Below, in pieces: positions 1 to 9,753 of a stretch of DNA of 64,000 nt. The notes below the pieces were generated by a model. It was not told the origin of the DNA and searched no databases. It saw only the letters and a program-made list of their open reading frames with translations. Position numbers and translations under genes: made by a program. The DNA lies in assembly GCA_024138015.1 (NCBI GenBank), contig JAMXBB010000003.1, positions 74,222,372 through 74,286,371 on the forward strand, given 5' to 3'. Within the stretch, counting starts at the first letter, position 1. Every line of letters starts with the position of its first letter. This DNA comes from Lumnitzera littorea (Eukaryota > Streptophyta > Magnoliopsida > Myrtales > Combretaceae).

Positions 1-420
1 AGGCCTAATATTATAATGACCCCACAATGTCAAAGTTAATTATGCCCTAAAAGTTGGATTTTTTACCAGTAATAATAAAGCGGAGTATGAAGCTTTGATA
101 GCTAGACTTAAACTTACAAAGGAAGTTGGCACGACCTTATAATGTCAAGGTCAATTATGCCTTGAAATTTAGATTTTCGACCATAATGAAGCAAAATATG
201 AAGCTTTGATAACTAGACTTAAACTCGCAAAGGAAGTTGGTGTCGAAAAACTCAAAGTTTTCTCAGATTCATAGCTTGTGGCGAATTAAGTCAAAGAGAG
301 TTAAGTAGCAAAGGAAGAGGAAATGAGCAAGTACTTGTTCATAGTATGAATGCTTGTTGAAGAATTTCATTCCTTTGCAATTCATAAATACTGAGGAGGA
401 AGAACATCACTGCTGACAAA
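1..420 (+). pseudogene. RNase H remnant of element A
   Basis: RNase H removes the RNA strand from the RNA-DNA hybrid during reverse transcription. Readable blocks match Tat-type RNase H: NKAEYEALIARLKL, then KLKVFSDS, then KEEEMSKYLF. The catalytic glutamate block (AEYEAL) is present, and FSDS carries the serine-aspartate pair. Stops, frameshifts and the internal duplication break it. The left end is cut by the window. It leads into the integrase remnant downstream, in the usual RT-RNaseH-INT order. Confidence 0.7.
26..243 (+). repeat. Tandem duplication inside RNase H remnant
   Basis: Two adjacent copies of about 105-115 bp (roughly 26-130 and 139-243) both contain the block for the residues EALI-(A/T)-RLKL-(T/A)-KEVG. 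A normal Tat RNase H has this block once. The copies differ at many positions, so the duplication is not recent. Confidence 0.8.
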
Positions 421-542
421 CTTTTAAAGTTAGCTAAAATGACATTTCCTAATTTGAATGACAAACCCTTTGTCGAGTTTCCTCGCACAAGAGTTTATCA
501 ATCACCACATAGAGCTACGAATTGGCTTCTTGCCTAAAAGAG

Positions 543-1783
543 AAGTCCTGGATGGATGCCATTGTAGATTATCTGAAGGACAATATCATCGTTGATGATA
601 GGAAAGAAGCCCGGAGATTAATTTATCAAGCCACAAATTATACATTCATCTATGATCAACTGTATAAGTGCAATATCTCCCAACCTTATCTTTAATGCCT
701 CCCATTGAATGATGCATGATGAGTTTTGTCTGAGCTATATGCTAGCATATGTAGCAACCATGTGAAAGCATAAACATTGTATATCCATGCACTACTACTT
801 TACTACTATTAGCCGACATTGAAAAAGGATGAGAGATCATTTGGTCGGCATTGTCCACAATGCTAGAAGCATGAGGCATTGAGTCATGCTCCTTCAATTG
901 AATTGTGTTGTCTAATTCATCCTTGGCCTTTTGCCCAGTGGGGTTTAGACATATTTGGGCCATTTTCGAAGTCTACAGCCCAGCGACAATTCGTCATTAT
1001 TGCCATGGATTACTTTACAAACTGGGCAGAGGCTAAAGCATTGGCAAAGATTACCAAACAGAAGGTTGAGGCCTTTGTTTTCAACTTTATTATAATAAGT
1101 TTTGGCATCCCATTTATGATAATCACAGATAATGGACCATAATTTGACAATAACAAATTCAGTCATTTTGTGAGAAGTACGATATCTGAGTAAACTATAC
1201 GTTCGTAGCTCACCCTCAGACTAAAGGGCAAGTGGAAGCCATGAACAAGATTATCTTGGGTGGCTGGAAGAGGAAAGTCAATCAAGTCAAGGGAAGATGA
1301 GCTGATGAGTTGTCGGATGTCTTATGGGGATACTGGACAACTCATAGAATTGCAACAAGGGAAACACCTTTCAAATTAGCTTATGGTATGGAGGTGGTAT
1401 TATCGATTGAATTGGACCTTCCAAATCTTCACATAAAATATTTTGATGTGATGATTAATCAAGTCGATTTAATGGCTAATTTGGATATAATTAGGAACAT
1501 AAGAGATGTCGTAAGAGCAAGTGCTACAACATATTAGCATAAGGCAACCGAGTATTATAATCAAAAGGTGAAGTATAAGGTATTTCAGCTTGGAGATTTG
1601 GTTTGCTGGAAACTAGAAGCGATTGGCATACAAGAGAAGCAAGGAAAGCTTAACACTAATTGGGAGGATCTTTTTAGGGTTTAGGAAGTCGTTAGCGAGG
1701 GGGCTTATTGATTAGAAAGGTTAGATGGAACAGTCATCCCTCGTGCATGGAATGCTAAGAACTTGAAACTTTATTTTAATTAA
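543..1783 (+). pseudogene. Integrase remnant of element A, end of pol
   Basis: Integrase joins the element's DNA ends to host DNA. The clearest block (879-1142) reads WPFAQWGLDIFGPF, then IIAMDYFTNWAEAKAL, then FGIPFMIITDNGP. These hold the first (MDYF) and second (TDNG) acidic residues of the catalytic triad. A VAHPQTKGQVEAMNK-like segment follows near 1200-1250 with the third (E). The C-terminal part (1310-1783) has the conserved W-G-Y-TTHR, TPFKLAYGMEVVLSIE and a final AWNAKNLKLYFN followed by a stop at 1781-1783. Premature stops (for example in the triad region near 1141) and frame changes inactivate it. No chromodomain is seen, which fits a Tat lineage. Confidence 0.85.
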
Positions 1784-2112
1784 TTCCTTTGATGTTATGA
1801 AGCATTTACATTTGTCTTATAAGGCAATAGCCTGTTTATTTCGAAAGGCAATCATGTTCAAAGTTACAACTTTGACTTGTTTCTCTTCCTGATCTTTTTA
1901 TGATCAATGGATTATTATCATGTTCAAATTGCAAGGTGAACGAATTGGTATTTAATAACTTTAGACCTATCGTGGTTAGCAAACATTATAAATTAGTTGA
2001 AAAATTGAATGAGTGTATTAGTTCATAAAGGTGATCTCATGATTCAATTAAGATGATTGGTCTACGTCTTAAATGACTAATTGACAATGTCTTTAAAGAC
2101 ACCCAAATTCGG

Positions 2113-2235
2113 CGTATGAAATAAAACATGCTGAGAAAGTAGGTCATGTGAAATAAAACATGCTAAGAAAATACAGCAAGTGAAATAAAACATACTAGGA
2201 AATGGTAAAGCACATGATATAAAGCGTACTAACAC
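2113..2235 (+). repeat. Short tandem repeat, ~33-bp unit, in 3' UTR of A
   Basis: About 3.5 imperfect copies of a unit built around GTGAAATAAAACATGCTAAG. It lies between the end of pol (1783) and the antisense gene. Tat-lineage 3' UTRs are known to carry variable tandem repeats. The rest of 1784-2380 is AT-rich with no other recognised feature. Confidence 0.7.
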
Positions 2236-3131
2236 TACTAAATTATGCATGAGGAAATGTGCATAAAATTAACAACAAATACAATTATAAATTTTTGACC
2301 ACTTGGTTGAATACTGTCCATACAAAAGATAACGAACTAATTATAAGGGAAATAATCTTATGATTTATTTTTAGACTAAACTAAGGCATTCTCTTGATTA
2401 GAGGTTGGAGCCTTATTGGAACATATCTCCTTTTCAGTGCTTGGGGTGTAGGAATAGGTAGATTTCTCTTTGTGCATGTAGGGGATTTACTTAGACAAAT
2501 GATCTTCGTTGTTCCTAAGATCTTCGGCATAAGCCTTGTTATCACCCTATATATGGACCTTGTCACCTGAATCTTCATTAGCTCCTTCGTCATAGCTATT
2601 GACTTGACCATTGACGTCGGCAAAGTCTAAGCATGAAAGATCATATTCAAGGTAAAATTTAAGGATTTCTTCTGTTACTGCTTAAACCCCTTCTAACAAC
2701 TTTTTTCTCAATAATCTTTTATATTGCCGACTTGGTGTCATGATTTCAATTGCCTCTTCAATAAAGGGCCCTTTCCTCGTTACATCCTGTAATTTGGCAA
2801 TATGGCTTTGTGGTCTAAAGTTGTTGGTCTCCAATCCCTTTATTTGCATCTTAAGCCTATCTTCCTCATCAGTCATTGAGCTAAGTGTTCAGCCCAAACC
2901 ATAGCACTCTTCTTTCTTTGTACATAGCTCCTCCTTCAAGTCTTTGATGTCCTTATATTGCTCATTAACCTTAACCTTGAGGCTTGAGACTTTATCGGTA
3001 GCCAAAGAGTATACCAATTTCTCGGCAGCAAGTTCATCTTAATACTTTTTGGCCTCCATCTCAACTCTGATTCTCGCATTCTTAGCAGCTAAAGTTTAAG
3101 CCTTTGAGGAGTTGTATGCAACCTCAATTTT

Positions 3132-3210
3132 CTACAATAAGTTGACAATATAGAATCATGAATTCGCTAGGCCACTTAGCAAAATACATAAAAATTATTA
3201 TTATTATCAC
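3132..3210 (-). other. Putative intron 3 of antisense gene
   Basis: On the reverse strand it starts GTGATAATAATAAT and ends TTATTGTAG, is AT-rich, and separates a 46-nt exon-like block (3211-3256; LMALDETDKELKK) from the coiled-coil block that begins KIEVAYNSSKA. Inferred from splice-like ends only. Confidence 0.5.
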
Positions 3211-3256
3211 CTTTTTTAGTTCTTTGTCGGTTTCATCCAATGCCATCAAAATGTAG

Positions 3257-3332
3257 CTATTGATTTGTAAACAAATAGGATTGTTAGCAATAAAACATGT
3301 ACAATAATTCAAAGGATTCAATTGATACTCAC
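3257..3332 (-). other. Putative intron 2 of antisense gene
   Basis: On the reverse strand it starts GTGAGTATC and ends AATCAATAG, is 76 nt long and AT-rich. It follows an open block ending in HILTKLYD. Inferred from splice-like ends. Confidence 0.5.
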
Positions 3333-4021
3333 ATCATACAATTTAGTTAGAATATGCGCTTTGTTGCAACTGCCGACCCTATAGAGATCTTGCTTCTCTT
3401 TATCCCTAAGAAGAATAATGCCTTCCTTTAAGGCCAAGGATTTTATCTTATTGCCTAAGGTTGAGTCAATGTGTAGGCTGTTGTGGCTCCAGTACGAAAT
3501 GAAGTACTCACTAACCTCCGTATTAGGGATGAATTTAGCATTGCCAATGCTGATAGCTTAGTTTCGCATTGCTTCTTTCGCCCTTTCATCTAGTTCCTTC
3601 AATCTCTTAGCATGAGGTTGGCTAATAAGTTCCTTCTTACTTCTTTTGTTAGTACTTAGCACAACATCCACTAGAAGTGATGATCCTTTGGTAGCCTCAT
3701 GATTAGTGATTTCAGCCTCAATTTGGGCTTTGATTTCTCAGTTACCATCTTTTGGCTCTGTAGATGGAGGAATATTTTCAACTGGAGGGGTCTTAATTTG
3801 TGCAGCTTCGGTAAACCCAGGTTTCTCACTCTCTTATCGCCTCTTGGTTAGATGGGAGGCCTTCTTTTAGGCCACTACTTGTTTTGCTGCCCCCTCTTTT
3901 ATTACTTTCTTAACAATGATCGGTTGAGTAATAGAAACCATAAAGGCTGGACATTTGTCAGCTTTGGACTTTTTGGCCTTTGCTTAGGCTAATAGCTTGG
4001 CAAGATTCACATTGCCTGTGC

Positions 4022-4080
4022 CTATGTTTGCAATAAAAGATAGTATATTAATGATAAGCATAGAGAAACAAAGGACTTAC
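4022..4080 (-). other. Putative intron 1 of antisense gene
   Basis: On the reverse strand it starts with a consensus donor GTAAGTCC and ends GCAAACATAG, with a TTATCATTAAT branch-like sequence in the middle. At 59 nt it is at the short limit for plant introns. Confidence 0.45.
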
Positions 4081-5076
4081 ATGTTTCGTGTCAAGTGAAG
4101 CTCAAAGTTTAGGTTATCCTTCCCTCAAATAATGAGAATGGCCTTCCTCTTGTAGCTCTACTCAGTACAGCTATCTCTCAGTAGCATACCTTCTTTTTCG
4201 GAGAAGATTGGCTCTTCATTTTCATATCGCCTAATAATTATCTCGGCATCCCAAAAAAAACATCTTGTTTTTCCTTCTCTCTTGAATCTTCTTTGTTATT
4301 GTAGCATCATTCGACATTAATTCAATGTCTTTAATGTGGATTGGTTCAGTCCATTAGGTCTAAAAATCCAACTCTTCATCTGAAACGATAGACATGAATT
4401 TGTCATGCCATTTGTAGATCTTAGACTTCAATTCGTCTATGAATTTCAATCCATGCCTAGCAACTATAAGGTACTAGCTATCGGGCTGCCTCCTAATCGT
4501 AAAGAAATGTTGAAATAATTGAGGCGTAGCCCTAACTTTAACTTCTTCACAAACTATCTCGAAAGTTGCAAAAAGTCGATAAGTATTTGGTGAGAACATA
4601 TTCAGCTCAACTAGGAAATATTTGAAGAACTACTTGATAAAAGCTAAGAATAGGGAGCGTAGTCCAAAGTTGAGATATTTTAAATAGACGTGAAACTCGT
4701 GCTTCCTTGCAAAGCATACATTTTCCTCCTCTCTTGGCCTCCTAAGATTCCATGTTTCAAGAAGGTCTTGCCAGTATTTGTTATATTTTGAAATGAGTAC
4801 TTTATAAGGAGCACTGGCCACTCTACCTAATGAATCACTAAAGTAAATTATATTATTATACAAGTATCTTACGACAGATCTTTCTTCTTTATCTGCTAGA
4901 TAAGTATCTGTTGCAAGAGTGTTGATTCAAGCAAGTTTTTCCTACCGCTCTACTACATTATTGATTGAGCTACTCAAGGAATGTACTGTCTCACTCGTTT
5001 GGGGGGGAGAAGTAGCCTCGGTCTTAGTTGCTTTAGAATTTGAATGAACAAGTTGATGAATTACGTTTTCAACCAT

Positions 5077-5534
5077 ATCTAATTTTGACTATAATAAATG
5101 TCATAGAACTTTTTAAAGGTGGAGATGAAATGTTGGAAATGAGTGAAAGCTTATGAATGCAAATGAAGATGAAGTGAAATTTGTTTATACTATTGGAAAA
5201 TTTCTTAAATATGAATGATTCACCCTCGTAACCACAACACGTTTCTAACATTATTGACATGTGTTTCGAGATAAAGATTTAACGGTTATCAAAGCTCTGA
5301 CAATTATTAGGCTTACAGTGTGATTATGGCTAAGTGACAACTTTCATACGTTCTACCACTTTGTTTATAGATAAGTAGGAAAATTGAAAATTTATGACCT
5401 CTTGGATGGCATACAATCCACCCTTTTAAATGAAAATTAAGGAACTTCATACATCACTTGGCATTTGGGAAACAACTCTTCACTTAACCCCATAAAGAAT
5501 ATTAAACTACTCCCTCTATCAAATTCTCATCCAC
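5077..5534. other. Spacer between antisense gene and LTR of A
   Basis: AT-rich DNA upstream of the antisense gene's start and just before the polypurine tract. Its last 200 bp resemble the equivalent stretch of element B near 30240-30448. No further gene or promoter motif can be supported. Confidence 0.5.
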
Positions 5535-5551
5535 GAGAGTTGGGAGGCAAA
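5535..5551 (+). other. Polypurine tract of element A
   Basis: Purine-rich GAGAGTTGGGAGGCAAA immediately before the LTR start, matching AAGAGCAAGGGGGCAAA in element B. It would prime plus-strand DNA synthesis. Confidence 0.75.
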
Positions 5552-5997
5552 TATTGATTGTCAAATTTCATTTGTTACATTTACTCGGCCACCCAGCTAC
5601 TATCATGCTAAAAAACTCACTTCTCAGCAAATGCCGACTAACATTGATCCATATTTGATTTGAACTTAAGAAAAGTGGTGCAAATAGTTATCCCTTGACA
5701 TGATTATATTACATAACTGCTCATTATTCCTACATTTTAGGAATATACTTGATTGAAAAATCTCTACGTGTCCCAATAATTATGCAATAAACTGTTGTTT
5801 CAAGATACTCGACATTCGCCTATAAGTATAGAGAAGAAGCACTATAAGAATGATCTAACCACACAACTACTTGACTTATCCTCTCTAATATTCACTTTAT
5901 TAACTTAGGCATTGGAGTGGCTGCATCGAATTGGCCCTGGTACCTTTAGTTCTTTGCACTTTGCAGGAAGGAAATCATTCAAAAACCATACAACAAC
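5552..5997 (+). repeat. 3' LTR of element A
   Basis: Starts TATTGATTG, where element B has TGTTGATGG, so the terminal TG has become TA. It can be aligned by eye along its length with the 3' LTR of B (30466-30976), including the downstream block TTAACTTAGGCATTGGAGTGG. The last 30 bases are too diverged to fix the end exactly. Expected length is about 450-510 bp. Confidence 0.75.
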
Positions 5998-6039
5998 ATA
6001 TCCTATTACCATGCATTCCTTAACGATGAGGAGACCTCT

Positions 6040-6265
6040 TTGGAATCTTAGCCTCAACTCCTTAAACCTAGGTGATGCCTTGATATCATAGCTTTCACAC
6101 TTTACCTTAGGCAACCCCTTGGCATCTTAGCCTCCGAACCTTAACTAGACAATGTCTTGGCATCTCAACTTCCATGACTTAGGTTCAGGCAACAAAATAG
6201 CATATTAACTCTCAAGTTTTAAGATGTAGTCATCATGCTCTAAGCCTAAGTGATGCATTGGTAGG
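6040..6265 (+). repeat. Tandem array, 38-40 bp unit
   Basis: Five and a half imperfect units (6040-6079, 6080-6118, 6119-6156, 6157-6196, 6197-6236, partial to 6265) share a core near TTGGCATCTTAGCCTCC and a tail near ACCTAGGCAA. Solo LTR C was inserted at its right edge. It resembles in style the arrays found in Tat/Ogre 3' UTRs, but its parent element is not visible. Confidence 0.75.
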
Positions 6266-6684
6266 TATAGACACATAATTTTTGCCCCATTTATTTTTAT
6301 TTTTATTTTTATAAGCCTTAAATTAGATAAAACATAAAAAATAGGAAATTAAAGAAAACCTAAAAAATTAAGAAATTTAGAAAAAATAAGAATTTTAGGA
6401 AAATACAAAAAAATTCAAAAAATAAGAAAAAGCATAAAAAATGAGAAAATTGGATAAGAAACAATTGAGAAATTTAGACAAAAATAAAATTGAAAAATTA
6501 CAAAAAATAGAAAAATTGAAAGAATAAAATATTTTGGAAAATAACATTTTATTAGGGTAGATTTTTATTTTTAATTTAGGTTTAAAAATTGGGTCGTTGA
6601 ATCTGGGCTTAGATTTAAATCTAGCCTACACTGATTGAATTCATATGTGTAATTTAATTACATATATCGACAAAGCATAGGTTA

Positions 6685-6750
6685 ACAGCCTAACAGTTAA
6701 GTATATAGACATTTGCATTGGGTTTGAGTATTAGGTCTTGGGTTCGAGTC
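6685..6750 (+). promoter_or_regulatory. tRNA-like A and B boxes inside LTR C
   Basis: AGCCTAACAGTTAAG (6687-6701) resembles a tRNA A box and GGTTCGAGTC (6741-6750) a B box, about 53 bases apart. That spacing fits an internal RNA polymerase III promoter. The same pair occurs in LTR D. It may be a tRNA or SINE relic captured by the LTR. Activity is unproven. Confidence 0.5.
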
Positions 6751-6818
6751 TTGGTAAAGGTAAGGGGGCCTTTTTTTATCAACTAGCACACTGCTATGTA
6801 TCAAGATTTGATTGCCTT

Positions 6819-6965
6819 ATGTGTCTTGATACGTGGTAGCATTGGGTTAGATGACCTTGTTGACGTGGTGCTATATGGCATCCATGTAGCGTACCACATC
6901 AACTGCCACGTGTCACGTGATGACACATGGTAGGTTAGTACGGCTGACATGGTGCCACATCAGCC
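6819..6965 (+). promoter_or_regulatory. Cluster of ACGT-core motifs in U3 of LTR C
   Basis: Several ACGT cores lie close together, including GCCACGTGTCACGTGATG (two overlapping CACGTG G-boxes), TTGACGTGG and GATACGTGG, plus TGACATGG variants. They lie about 320-460 bp upstream of the TATA box. Such motifs bind plant bZIP and bHLH factors. A similar cluster is in LTR D. Confidence 0.5.
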
Positions 6966-7283
6966 CCTTTTCCCTCCCTTCATTTCCCTTGATTTCCCTT
7001 CTCTTTCCCCCTCCTTCCTTTATTTTCTCCAAATTTGTCGTGCTTTCCTCCTCGGGCAACCACCTTTGACTTGATTTTTGAATAGCTTTTCATTGCAATT
7101 TTTCCAAATCAATAGCAAAATTGTAAACTAAACATAGCCTACTGTGAATTGGCATAAGAAACATGTCTAGATTCAATCAAAAACCTATTCAAATCAAGTT
7201 GCAAAGATTAGAAAAAATTGTATTTTTGACCATCCCTAATAACTCTGATTCGAGCTTTCCTTTGTTTCTAGATTGTTTTTAAG

Positions 7284-7292
7284 TATATAAAG
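7284..7292 (+). promoter_or_regulatory. TATA box of LTR C
   Basis: TATATAAAG, followed about 75 bp downstream by a CT-dinucleotide run. Position relative to LTR D's TATATAAAT (reverse strand, 12412-12420) is equivalent. Confidence 0.55.
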
Positions 7293-9133
7293 GGTGTTAT
7301 GGGATGTTTAGAGATACACACAATCATCCACGAGCTTCAGAATCAACTTCTAAGCTCTCTCTCTCTCTCTCTCGTGGCTTTCTTTCACTCTCTAACCTAC
7401 ACTCTATCTCTTCGAATCTCTCTCTATTGAGCTCTCTGCCACCAGCTACTACCCTCAGTAGCTTCCCCACACCATCAGCTCCTTAACCTAACTCTTTTTA
7501 ACCTCTACCATACCCCCTAGTGACATTGCTAAGCTCACCGCCACCTAACCCTTACCACCGAACCCCCTCTCCTCGAACCATTACCTCTAGCCACTTTTAC
7601 CCCAAATCGATTACATAGCCAAACTCTTAGCTACCCTAAATCTTCAACCTAACCACTCGTTCATACCCAACCATCAACTACGATTACTACATAAGACCAC
7701 TACCGGCTGCTACTTTGCACTACCCTCTAAATTGCCTTTGACCACCATGGCACTTTGCCTACCCCCCTTATCCCCAATAAAAAACGACATGAAACACCCT
7801 TCTCGCCCTCGATTTGGCGACTAAATTGAGTAGAACCAATCTTCACAGTTGCTACTTCTTCTCCTTTAAATATGACCCGACTAACCCGACTTGATCCGAG
7901 CTCCAAACTAACTCTTTGACTCGAGCTCCAACCCGTGGATCGACCCGACCTATCCGTACCTCTTTCCTACTTCGAATTGAATCCAATACGAGTATAATGT
8001 TTTTTTAATTTTATTTATTTATTTGTTTAATTGTTTTATTCATTTATCTATGTAAATGTAACCAAATTAAAAAAAAAAAAGAAGAAAAGAAAAATGAAAA
8101 GAAAGAAAAGAAAAAAAAAAGGAAAAAAGAAAAAAGAAAAGAGTAAATTTATTTTACTTTATTTCTTTATTTTTAGCTTAATAAAAATAGATATAGTAAG
8201 TAGTAAATAAATGGGATTAAAATAAAATAAATAGGATAGGGAATAAATTTGTTTTATCACTTAGAAAAATTGATCTTCAAATAATAAAATAAAACAAATC
8301 AACCATTTTTCAAATTAGGATCATTTAGAATTTCTAAAAGTAAAATCTAATTTAGGACTGTTTTTTAGAAATTTTCTCTAACGAACCAAATTGAATAAAA
8401 TATAAACTCAATCATTTTCAAGAATTAAAACTAAAAACCCAATAAAGTTTTTATTAAAAGAACTGCGTATGTTTAATCCCGAATAGCAAATATGTAGGCA
8501 CTTATGGGGCGATGATAAAAATTAAAAAAACTAATTTCCCTTTTTCTTTAGTTTAGATTATTTCATTTATCCAATTAAAGTAACCAATAATCAAGTTTTG
8601 TCTTTCAAAATTAAAGGTGATTTTTAAGTTTAATTATAATTTTGGAAAGTCAATTATACCCGTAAGGGTTTAAAATTCTTAACCCCCGGATCCAGATTCT
8701 TTAGTTTCAAAAACTATTTTGTAAAATTTGTTTTAATCGCTAGACTAGTGGATAAGTTATAACCAATCTACCCAATTGGTTATAACTTAACTGTTTTTCT
8801 TGACTCCGGTCGAGTAGCAACTCCAAAATTGTTTTCAAACAAAAAGGAACAGTTTTTTTTAAACTCTAGTCAATGATCAATATTAAATGGGTAGAGTTTA
8901 ATACTGATTAGTTTAGAGAAGACCTAATTTTTTAAAAAACTGAGAGGGTGAAAAATCAGGCTCAACAGTAGGTAACTTACACCATTTCTACTTCTAAGTG
9001 TAAAGTGCTTTCAAAACAAGCATGAAACCAACTCTTTTTCTTGAGGTTCGCCATGAAGTGACTTCTTAGTGGGAATGGCAATTGACAACATATTGCATTG
9101 GGGTCAAGATAACAAGCCATTCTAAAGCATTAT

Positions 9134-9314
9134 TGTGAGACCTTATGGTTAAGTATCCCATATGAATTATAAAAGGTTATGTTACTAGTTTATAAAGTTA
9201 TGGTTATGAGCACCCTGTCAACACAAACTTGAAACTTTTGGGCTAAGTAGTTGAAATGGACCTATTAGTGTTTGTTGGCTTAGCTATTCACTACTTTTGG
9301 CCTAGAGCATTACA
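9134..9314 (+). repeat. 5' LTR of TRIM
   Basis: 181 bp, TGTGAGACC to GCATTACA, followed after two bases by the primer site. Confidence 0.88.
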
Positions 9315-9316
9315 AA

Positions 9317-9328
9317 TGGTATTAAAGC
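9317..9328 (+). other. Primer binding site of TRIM
   Basis: TGGTATTAAAGC matches the initiator-Met site TGGTATCAGAGC at 10 of 12 positions. Confidence 0.75.
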
Positions 9329-9572
9329 AGACTCCTTGCCAATAGGTAGATGATTTAGGTTTGGTTCTAGTTAAGAGAAAAGGCCTAAAGAAAGTGGGGA
9401 GTGTTACTAGGGTGTGACTTCTTCCATGTTTTAAGAATTATTTATAACTAGTGGATGGCCTAAATCATACACCAAAAAAGGAAGGAAAATCTAGGCCCAA
9501 TTGTAAGGTCTTGTGATGAGGATGTTACGTGTTGAAGGGGAAAAGGGGTGGGGAGAGGTGTGAGGTGATGAT

Positions 9573-9753
9573 TGTGAGATCCCATGGTTAAGTATTTTAC
9601 ATGGATTGTAGGAGTTTGTGGTACTAGTTTATAAAGCCATGGTTGTGAGCACCTTGTTAACACAAGCTTGAAACTTTTGGGTTAAGTGGTTGAAATGAAC
9701 CTATTAATGTTTGTTGGCTTAGTTATTCACTACTTTTTGCTTAGAGTATTACA
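9573..9753 (+). repeat. 3' LTR of TRIM
   Basis: 181 bp, TGTGAGATCC to AGTATTACA, followed directly by the ATTAT target duplication. Confidence 0.88.

Larger units (their letters stand above)
2381..5076 (-). pseudogene. Antisense gene remnant with likely introns in 3' UTR of A
   Basis: The reverse strand of this 3' UTR holds a decayed multi-exon gene. A start ATG at 5076-5074 opens a frame that continues, with two stops, into a globular part (RRPREEENVCFARKHEF; FSPNTYRLFATFEIV; IVARHGLKFIDELKSK). A Lys-rich linker and a coiled-coil-like C-terminal part follow (EQYKDIKDLKEEL; TDEEDRLKMQIKGLE), ending at 2381. Three segments have GT...AG ends and no coding sense: 4022-4080 (59 nt, donor GTAAGT), 3257-3332 (76 nt, donor GTGAGT) and 3132-3210 (79 nt). 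Some plant Tat elements (Grande, Retand) carry an antisense extra ORF after pol, which this resembles in place and orientation. Function is unknown. Several stops show it is broken. A captured host gene fragment is the main alternative. Confidence 0.65.
1..5997 (+). mobile_element. Tat-type Ty3/gypsy element A, 3' part
   Basis: This is the downstream part of a Ty3/gypsy element; its 5' part lies outside the window. In order it shows RNase H remnants, integrase remnants, an unusually long 3' UTR of about 3.7 kb with an antisense gene, a polypurine tract (5535-5551) and a 3' LTR. The integrase reads like the Tat lineage (a WPFAQWGLDIFGPF-type motif and an F-N-F-I insertion before the TDNG motif), with no chromodomain. 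Element B (13438-30976) is a relative with similar LTR and integrase. The coding parts are full of stops and frameshifts, so the copy is old and inactive. The right limit of the LTR is uncertain by about 30 bp. Confidence 0.8.
6261..8972 (+). mobile_element. Solo LTR C of a Tat/Ogre-like element with GTAGG target duplication
   Basis: The LTR spans 6266-8967 (2,702 bp). It starts TATAGACAC, a TGTAGACACC-type end with G-to-A, and ends GGCTCAACA. GTAGG flanks it on both sides (6261-6265 and 8968-8972), so it is a complete solo LTR left after recombination between two LTRs. It contains a TATA box (7284-7292), a CT-rich tract near 7358-7372, tRNA-like A and B boxes, and an ACGT-motif cluster. LTR D (10700-13437, reverse strand) and LTR E (45767-47682, reverse strand) are relatives. 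There is no coding sequence; short ORFs in it are low-complexity. Confidence 0.85.
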
